Shown: positions 57,344-64,000 of the stretch, piece after piece
How the letters are laid out: the number at the start of each line of letters is the position of its first letter
Numbering within the stretch: the stretch's first letter is position 1
NCBI GenBank assembly: GCA_019426215.1
Contig: CM033405.1
Span: forward strand, 33,386,199-33,450,198
Length of the DNA stretch: 64,000 nucleotides
DNA from: Buddleja alternifolia
Lineage: Eukaryota; Streptophyta; Magnoliopsida; Lamiales; Scrophulariaceae
Reading direction: 5' to 3'
Made by a program: the position numbers and the translations under genes
Notes under the pieces: model-generated
Seen by the model: the letters and a program-made list of their open reading frames with translations, nothing else
Told to the model about the DNA's origin: nothing
Database searches by the model: none

Positions 57344-57644
57344 TGTTATGAATAATTATATGGATGTCCATGTATCCTCCACTACATGATATGATGGATA
57401 ATCATTTCTCCTCCTCTTTATGTTATAGTGGATGATCATTGCTCTTCCACTACTTGTAAATCCATCTTTTCCATTATGTATTCAACTTTTGAAATAATTG
57501 TACCTACTATTTTGTGCCTATAAATAGGATATGAAGTTGTATTGTTAAGACACAAGAATATCAGTAAAAGAGTTCTCTACTTAATTCTCTCATTCTCTCA
57601 TTTTATTCTCTCAACTTTATAACATTTGAGTTTATTTCATAACA
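57344..57644 (+). repeat. 3' LTR of the copia element
   Basis: 301 bp, almost identical to the 5' LTR and directly preceded by a polypurine tract. Confidence 0.93.
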
Positions 57645-57700
57645 AGTTGGAGCTTGTATATTAATTTTTGGAGTGCCAATATCATTACCCTTTATGTAAT

Positions 57701-59600
57701 GATGATAGGAAAAAAATTAGAATAATATTTTATTTATGGTAAAGTAAGAAAGAGAATGTGTTGGATAGTTGAATTATGTAATTAATGAAGAAAGATAATG
57801 AAGTGATTGAAATGATGAGTAGTTATATAGGGGAATGTGTAGTAGAATTTAGAATTTGAGTATTTTTTGTAAAATTTACCTTGGAGTGTGCATTTTCATT
57901 TTTTGGTGATCCAAAAAATGAAAATATTTTTAAAAAACCTATCCATACAGAGCCTAAGGCTATGTTTGGTTATGTTTTTGGATGGTATTTTGGTGAGAAA
58001 TTTATGGGGACACATGCGTGTTTATTAATTTTTTTGTTTGTTTGGATGTGTTTTTGAGAAATGTTTGAAAATTGTGTAGATATGATATAAAATTGATTGA
58101 ATTAGTTATTTATATAATGATGATAGGAGAAAAATTAGAATAATATTTTATTTATGATAAAGTAAGAAAGAGAATGTGTTGGATAGTTGAATTATGTAAT
58201 TAATGAAGAGAGATAATGAAGTGATTGAAATGATGAGTAGTTATATAGGGGAATGTGTAGTAGAATTTAGAATTTGAGTATTTTTTGTAAAATTTACCTT
58301 GGAGTGTGCATTTTCATTTTTTGGTGATCCAAAAAATGAATTTTTTTTTAAAAAACCTATCCATACAGAGCCTAAGGCTATGTTTGGTTATGTTTTGGGA
58401 TGGTATTTTGGTGAGAAATTTATGGGGACACGTGCGTGTTTATTAATTTTTTTGTTTGTTTGGATGTGTTTTTGAGAAATGTTTGGAAATTGTGTAGATG
58501 TGATATAAAGTTGATTGAATTAGTTATTTATATAATGATGATAGGAGAAAAATTAGAATAATATTTTATTTATGATAAAGTAAGAAAGAGAATGTATTGG
58601 ATAGATGAATTATGTAATTAATGAAGAGAGATAATGAAGTGATTGAAATGATGAGTAGTTATACAGGGGAATGTGTAGTAGAATTTAGAATTTGAGTATT
58701 TTTTGTAAAATTTACCTTGAAGTGTGCATTTTCATTTTCTGGTGATCCAAAAAATGAAAATATTTTTAGAAAACCCATCCATACAAAGCCTAAGGCTATG
58801 TTTGGTTATGTTTTGGGATGGTATTTTGGTGAGAAATTTATGGGGACACGTGCGTGTTTATTAATTTTTTTGTTTGTTTGGATGTGTTTTTGAGAAATGT
58901 TTGGAAATTGTGTAGATATGATATAAAGTTGATTGAATTAGTTATTTATATAATGATGATAGGAGAAAAATTAGAATAATATTTTATTTATGATAAAGTA
59001 AGAAAAAGAATGTATTGGATAGATGAATTATGTAATTAATGAAGAGAGATAATGAAGTGATTGAAATGATGAGTAGTTATACAGGGGAATGTGTAGTAGA
59101 ATTTAGAATTTGAGTATTTTTTGTAAAATTTACCTTGAAGTGTGCATTTTCATTTTCTGGTGATCCAAAAAATGAAAATATTTTTAGAAAACCCATCCAT
59201 ACAAAGCCTAAGGCTATGTTTGGTTATGTTTTGGGATGGTATTTTGGTGAGAAATTTATGGGGACACGTGCGTGTTTGATGAGATTGTATTTGGTTTTAT
59301 TTTGGGAGTTGGTTTTTGAGTGTGTTTTTTTGGTGAGATAATGTTTGGTTTTGTTTTCAGAGAGAACAAAAGTTACTGTAGCAGTCAAATCATAAAACTT
59401 TTATCTGTTAGAGAGAAGAGAGAGAGCACATAGAGAAGAGTGTAGGGACAAAGTAGGTGTAGAAAGATGGAAAATAATTATTATGTTTTTTTTTACTAAA
59501 AAAGTAATGTATTTTTGACCAAATATTTTGTGAACCAAATATGGTTTAATGAAATTTTTTGACCAAACATGATATGGAAACATAACCAAACATTGCCTAA
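57701..59600. repeat. Tandem array of a 418-bp unit, ending in a MITE-like terminus
   Basis: The marker GATGATAGGA recurs at 57701, 58119, 58537 and 58955, exactly 418 bp apart. Units are highly similar (few substitutions, for example GTGTTGGATAG against GTATTGGATAG). Homology to the unit stops near 59277. Further right, AACATAACCAAACATTGCCTA (about 59580-59600) is the inverted counterpart of the motif starting each unit (AAGGCTATGTTTGGTTATG). The array may therefore be an internally amplified DNA transposon. Confidence 0.85.
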
Positions 59601-59775
59601 ATTTTTGAAATCTTAAATCTAAATCACAAGTTCACAACATTAGAATCAGTTTTGCGCATGTTTCAATAAATGAATGTTTTAATATAGTTATTAATCATCA
59701 TCCAAATGTAATTCAAAATTTAAAATTCAAGAAAAAGTAGTTACTAATATAATTTGAATTAAATACAAACACTAG

Positions 59776-60230
59776 GCTATGTTTGGATGTATTTTCATTT
59801 CATTTTCAACCGTAATTTTTTAAAATGTATTGGGGAATGAGTTTTTTTATTTTTGTGTGAAAAAAGTGAAAAAAGTAGATGTGTTTGGTTGTGTTTTTAA
59901 AAATGGTTGAAATTGGTGATTATGATGTGTGGAATGATTGAAAAGTAATGATTAGATGAATAGTGTTGGATTTAAAAATTTAAAGGAAAGAGAGAGAAAT
60001 GTTTAAAAATTGAAGGAGATGAGAGAGAAAAGTGATAAAAAGAAATTGTGAGATGAGTGATGTGAAATGTAATTTATAAAAAATGATTGAAATTTATTTG
60101 AGAACGTAAAAATGAGAATGAAAATGAGAATATTTTCTGTTAAAAACAGTGTAAAGTGTGTATTTTCATTTTCAGATGAAAATGAAAATGGAAAAAGCGG
60201 TTTGAAAACACAAACAAACAAGGCCTAACT
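59776..60230. mobile_element. MITE with TGTTTGG-type inverted ends
   Basis: The left end is GGCTATGTTTGGATGTATTTTC. The right end, read on the minus strand, is GGCCTTGTTTGTTTGTGTTTTC. Internal mirrored TTTTCATTTCATTTTC / GAAAATGAAAATGGAAAA blocks. About 455 bp, non-coding. Confidence 0.65.
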
Positions 60231-60432
60231 TTCCTATATATAACTATTTCTAAGATAATTATCAATCCTTTTTCTTTTTAATATTTGATTTATTAAGTTT
60301 ACCAATCATTAAATATTATTTTTAAAGCTAAATTAATACGATTTAATACTCTTATAAAGTACTTTTTCAATGGTAATTATCAAATTTGAATTAATTTTTT
60401 TAGTTTGGATACCATAAGCAATAATTTATAAT

Positions 60433-60467
<35 letters not shown>

Positions 60468-60660
60468 TAGTAGTTGAAAGGTTATGAATAATAGGAGTTT
60501 TCCATATATATAGATTATTAGAATAATATTCATACAATTATAGTTATAGTTCTAATGTAAAGTCTCGAGTATTTCTATAAATCACTCAAAATGACCACAA
60601 AGAAGACGCCTAAAATAAACAATAATTGAACAAACTATAACATAAACCATAATTAAATTT

Positions 60661-60834
60661 ATTTTTTAATTCTAGACGAAGGGGATACTCTGATCCGACA
60701 AACTCGGGTTGATAGTTTTAATTATAGGCCACATAAGGAGAGAAAAGTCACAACTTGTGACATTCTGGAATTGAACCCAGGACCTTCAACATGAAAATGA
60801 GAGTTGATACCACTAGACTAACAAGTCTTGGGTT
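60661..60834 (-). mobile_element. tRNA-derived SINE, minus orientation
   Basis: Minus-strand reading: CCCAAGACTTGTTAG, TAGTGGTATCAACTCTC (A-box region), then GGTCCTGGGTTCAATTCC (B-box), then the family 3' region ending GTCTAGAATTAAAAAAT. Same family as 25201 and 32181. Target duplication degraded. Confidence 0.75.
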
Positions 60835-60853
60835 AAATGATAATAAATTTTAG

Positions 60854-61137
60854 GGATAATTGCATATCATACCCTTGTGAAACATGAAACCTGCACACAT
60901 CCCCCCTGTGTTAATAAAATATCCTGAAATAACTCTATGATTTTCAAAACCCTGCACGAAACCCCCAACCCTACTTCAAATACACTGAGCGTGAATGCTA
61001 CCTTCCGCGGATTTAACACGGATTGGGGGTTCCGTGTAGGGTTTTGAATATCATAGGATTATTTCAGGCTATTTTTTTAACACAGGGGGATGTGTGCAGG
61101 TTTCATATTTCACAGGGGTGTGATATGCAATTATCCC
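60854..61137. mobile_element. Foldback MITE with 9-bp target duplication
   Basis: GGGATAATTGCATATCATACC on the left mirrors GGTGTGATATGCAATTATCCC on the right. CCTGCACACATCCCCC mirrors GGGGGATGTGTGCAGG. Flanks are TAAATTTTA (60845-60853) and TTAATTTTA (61138-61146). Confidence 0.87.
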
Positions 61138-61327
61138 TTAATTTTACTTGATTCAATTCAATTCTTCTTTTAATCTTATTAAAGATTGAAGAGATTTTGG
61201 CCCAAGTCCATAAAGGAATGGTTTTCATTTTTGGGTTCGATTCGGTATAGATTCTTTGTTCAGGACTCGGAGCCCGGAGATTATTTATAGGATGGCCCAT
61301 AAAATGGTCATGATTACAGTCAAATGG

Positions 61328-61985
61328 TTTGCAATAATAGTTCATACCGCAGAGACGAAGCCATTATTCAAAGTTGGGGGAATACTAAAAAATGGAAAAT
61401 CTCGATATGTTTAGACTTAGGGGGGGGGGGGGATTTTGAATATGAAAAATTTACATGGCAATGGAAATAAAAGTTGCCTGCCCTCACTGGCCCCATAACT
61501 CTGTCCCTGAATACAAGTAAGAATCTACTTACAATATTAGTTTGTGAATCAACCACTTCTATTATGGGTCAACTCACGTTTTGTTGAGATTATTTTGACA
61601 AGCTGAGCTCGTCTTAAGTTGTAGGTAAAGCTCTATTCAGACAATTTTTATTGTTGGCATACTCCGTGTTATGCCAAAAAGAATTACTACATTTATTGTT
61701 TGTTCGTATATCTAAAAAAAATAGTAAGAAATTAAATAATTGGATCTATATATCACTCCTATAAAGGATATATTGATTACTATTTTCTAACTTGCAAAAA
61801 TTATAATTTTTCTTTTTCATTATAAGAAGTCTAAAATTAAGGAAATGTTTTGACTTTTGAAAACTATACATATTTCTTCATCGGTCTAAAGAAATTCTGA
61901 GGAAATTGTATATGGTGATTGAACGTTACATATAGTTGATTATAATTATATACATACGGTTATAGTTATACCTCAATTTGAAATC
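61328..61985. repeat. Copy 2 of the dispersed repeat, blocks X and Y contiguous
   Basis: 61328-61795 matches 46262-46825 and 61815-61985 matches 49245-49450. Here X and Y are adjacent, while in copy 1 they are separated by about 2.4 kb that includes the TRIM chain. Includes a pure run of about 12 Gs near 61421-61433. Confidence 0.78.
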
Positions 61986-64000
61986 TTAGCTCTGTTTTGG
62001 ATGTGTTTTTATTTCATTTTCAAACATCATTTTCTAAAATATATGGGGAAATGAGTTTTTAATTTTGTGTGAGAAAGTGAAACTCCTTTTTACTCTCCAA
62101 TGCACTACTGTTTAATTGGCAAACATTTTAGTGAAAATCATGGCAGAATCGTATTATACTTACCCTTATATAGCTTTTAACTAATTTTCAATGCACTGAT
62201 TTTCTTGAATTTTTTTTTTTTTACAACTTCTCAAAAAATGAAAATATTCCAACATCTGGTTTCTATATATTTAAATTAATTTATGTTTTGAATGATGACC
62301 CAAAGCCAAATATCTCAACATTTTTTCATGGTATTTTAGTCATGGACATTATGTTTTAACTCCATTTTGTGTAACTCAAATTATATACTTCTTCAGTAGG
62401 ATCACATAAAAACAATTCCTAACAAGTTACAACCTAAGCATAATAATAATAATAATAATAATAATAGTAAGTGAAGATTTAAACATAATTGTGAGATGTT
62501 ATTAAGAGAGATAATGAGATGAGATGTTGTAAAGGGAGGGTCATAGGCAGGTGTCCGTGTCTGAGAGGAAAGTTGGGGGGTGATACTTGATAATTCCCGA
62601 GAGTCCAACTGCCGAAAAATATCAGCCACAAATATTATTAAAATATTTGTGAGATCCATCAAAATATATATATTTTATTGTGTTAATACATTTTCAGTGA
62701 TGAATAGACTAAGTACCATCCAAAGTTGGGGGCGTGGATAGAGAGGTAGAGATTCAAGGCTGACTTCTCGATGATCAGACAGTACTACACGTTTCGCGCC
62801 CTCCAATATTCATCCATTATTATTTTTCTCATTTTTTATTGCTTCTACTGTTTTTACTTTTTAGTATCCTTTTTTACTCGTTTGTACAATTTGCTCATCT
62901 TTTCTTTTTAGTTATTTCAAGCTCTAGTATACCACTTATTGATATGATATGGGCAAAAAAAAATCATAATTTAGATTAGTACCTAATTAATATCTAATGT
63001 ATTTGACTTCTCGAACACTGAATATTTTTTGTGTGAAATATTATCCGTTTTAATCGAAACATGATGATTTTATCCTGATAAATACATATTAATTGAGAGA
63101 AGAGTTTATACCTCGCTCAAATGCATCGTGTCTATCCTATTTGAGATGATAATAGCATGTTTATCACCAAGACAAGTATTTTTTAGTAATTACTAAGACA
63201 AGTAAACAATAATGTAAATGGGTCATCATATGGATTTTTTGGGTTCAACCCCTTAGACTTTAAGAAGATGATTTGATCATGACTTAATTATAGATGGGTT
63301 GGGGGACTCGACAAATACACATGTTCAACCCATTGCACAAACATGTGTGACCCGTGTGCTGGTCCTTCTTGTACAATACATGACGACATGATATAACTCC
63401 AAATTTATAAATACCACCTTATGATTCATAGAAATGAATTGTAGCCTATATGTTGACATAGTGACGTGACATATTGTGTCTTGAACTTATCATTAGCAAT
63501 ACAAAGTTATATCAAATTTTTGAGATAACGTTATTGCATTTATATGCGTTAATATTTATATATATATATATATATATATTCTCTGATATCTCATTTTCAT
63601 ATTCTTTTCTTATTTTGAATAATTTCATATGAATTATTTATACCAAAAGAAAGCAATGTAGTACGAAATTACATAAACTCTCTATTATGTTGAAGCATTG
63701 TTACAAGTTACAATTACACCTCAGTGTATTTAAATTTTTTTACAATTTATCAAAAATTATGAGGGGTTTTGATTATTAAAACTAAAGTGAGGGGGTGTGC
63801 ATGTAATTCACCCTAATTTTATTCCCATTTAAGTTTGATTAATAAAGTTTTGATGCCATTTAATTCATATCAAAGTGTTGGTTGTACAGCAGAGGGATTT
63901 CCACATGCAATAACTAGTCACAAGCTGTATCTCAATTAATATGCTAGTTGTCTAGCAAGTATATCTCATCTTTAACCGCAGCCTGAGCACTATAAGTCTA
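61986..64000. other. Intergenic DNA to the window end, no gene seen
   Basis: Holds an AAT/TAA microsatellite (about 62441-62466). An arm matching the 31418 element lies at about 62572-62680 (GGTGATACTTGATAATTCCC, GAGAGTCCAACTGCC). A TA run is at about 63559-63580. A fragment of the 9-bp-TSD MITE family lies at about 63765-63815 (AAGTGAGGGGGTGTGCATG). No exon or promoter recognised. Confidence 0.5.

Larger units (their letters stand above)
52064..57644 (+). mobile_element. Ty1/copia LTR retrotransposon, full-length but defective
   Basis: A 5.6-kb element with LTRs at 52064-52372 and 57344-57644, both starting TGTTATGAATAATT and ending TTTATTTCATAACA. The target duplication AGTTG is perfect (52059-52063 and 57645-57649). 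A primer-binding-like CGTTATCAGCACG follows the 5' LTR, and a polypurine tract CAAGGGGGAG precedes the 3' LTR. Domain order is gag remnant, protease region, integrase, reverse transcriptase, RNase H: the copia order. The LTRs differ at four aligned bases plus one 8-bp indel, so the insertion is fairly recent. Confidence 0.95.
51261..57690. mobile_element. Mutator-like MITE interrupted by a copia element
   Basis: The left terminus GGGGAATGATATTGGAGCTC and the right terminus, read on the minus strand as GGGTAATGATATTGGCACTC, match at 18 of 21 positions over the full inverted repeat. The 9-bp target duplication TTTATGTAA is perfect at 51252-51260 and 57691-57699. Without the copia insert (52064-57644 and its duplication) it is about 850 bp and non-coding. 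Confidence 0.88.
60535..61305. repeat. Copy 2 of repeat block Z, split by a SINE and a MITE
   Basis: GTCTCGAGTATTTCTATAAATCACTC (60563 on) and, after two insertions, GATTCAATTCAATTCTTC to GGATGGCCCATAAAATGG correspond to 49448-49640. Confidence 0.6.

Noticed and set aside
57701..59300. Possible CRISPR-like array
   Set aside because: Repeats are 418 bp, contiguous and without spacers; this is a eukaryotic tandem repeat.

Overview
This is AT-rich nuclear DNA from a flowering plant, most likely a eudicot. The evidence is multi-exon genes with GT-AG introns, plant-only families (a VLN2/VLN3-type villin, DUF642, PMEI), a plant U2 snRNA gene with a USE/TATA promoter, and many plant transposons (Ty1/copia, TRIM, SINE, MITEs). 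I cannot name the species. All exon boundaries were worked out by hand from splice sites, reading phase and family knowledge; there is no transcript evidence.

Genes, left to right: (1) 1702-6140 (+), circularly permuted mitochondrial DAR GTPase 2 (SIN2/MTG1 type), 8 exons, 375 aa. (2) 8365-19807 (-), villin, 22 coding exons including an 11-nt micro-exon, 949 aa, with a 5'-UTR intron of about 1.95 kb. (3) 26991-31260 (-), CTU2/NCS2 tRNA thiolation protein, 7 exons, 471 aa. (4) 34690-37572 (+), small HTH three-helical-bundle protein, 5 exons, 227 aa. (5) 38135-38205 (-), tRNA-Cys(GCA). (6) 39240-39767 (+), intronless secreted PMEI-like inhibitor, 175 aa. (7) 40542-40737 (+), U2 snRNA. (8) 41572-44268 (-), secreted DUF642 protein, 3 exons, 371 aa. 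The genes are unrelated housekeeping and cell-wall genes, with no operon-like logic. PMEI and DUF642 both act in the cell wall, and the GTPase and CTU2 both serve translation.

From about 44.3 kb to the end I found no confident protein gene. This part is a transposon graveyard. It holds a three-LTR TRIM chain (46834-48495), a 418-bp tandem array (57701-59300), and a nested stack in which a copia element (52064-57644, TSD AGTTG) sits inside a MITE (51261-57690, TSD TTTATGTAA) that itself sits in an array unit. A duplicated block is present near 46.3-49.7 kb and again near 60.5-62.0 kb.

The most coherent mobile-element signal is a superfamily of short foldback elements with ends like GGGATAAT and 9-bp target duplications. 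They are dense in the villin introns and recur across the window. I did not find a convincing new defence-like or enzymatic system. The best second-look items are the villin micro-exon, the nested and chained transposons, the 9-bp-TSD MITE superfamily and the tandem splice acceptor in the GTPase.
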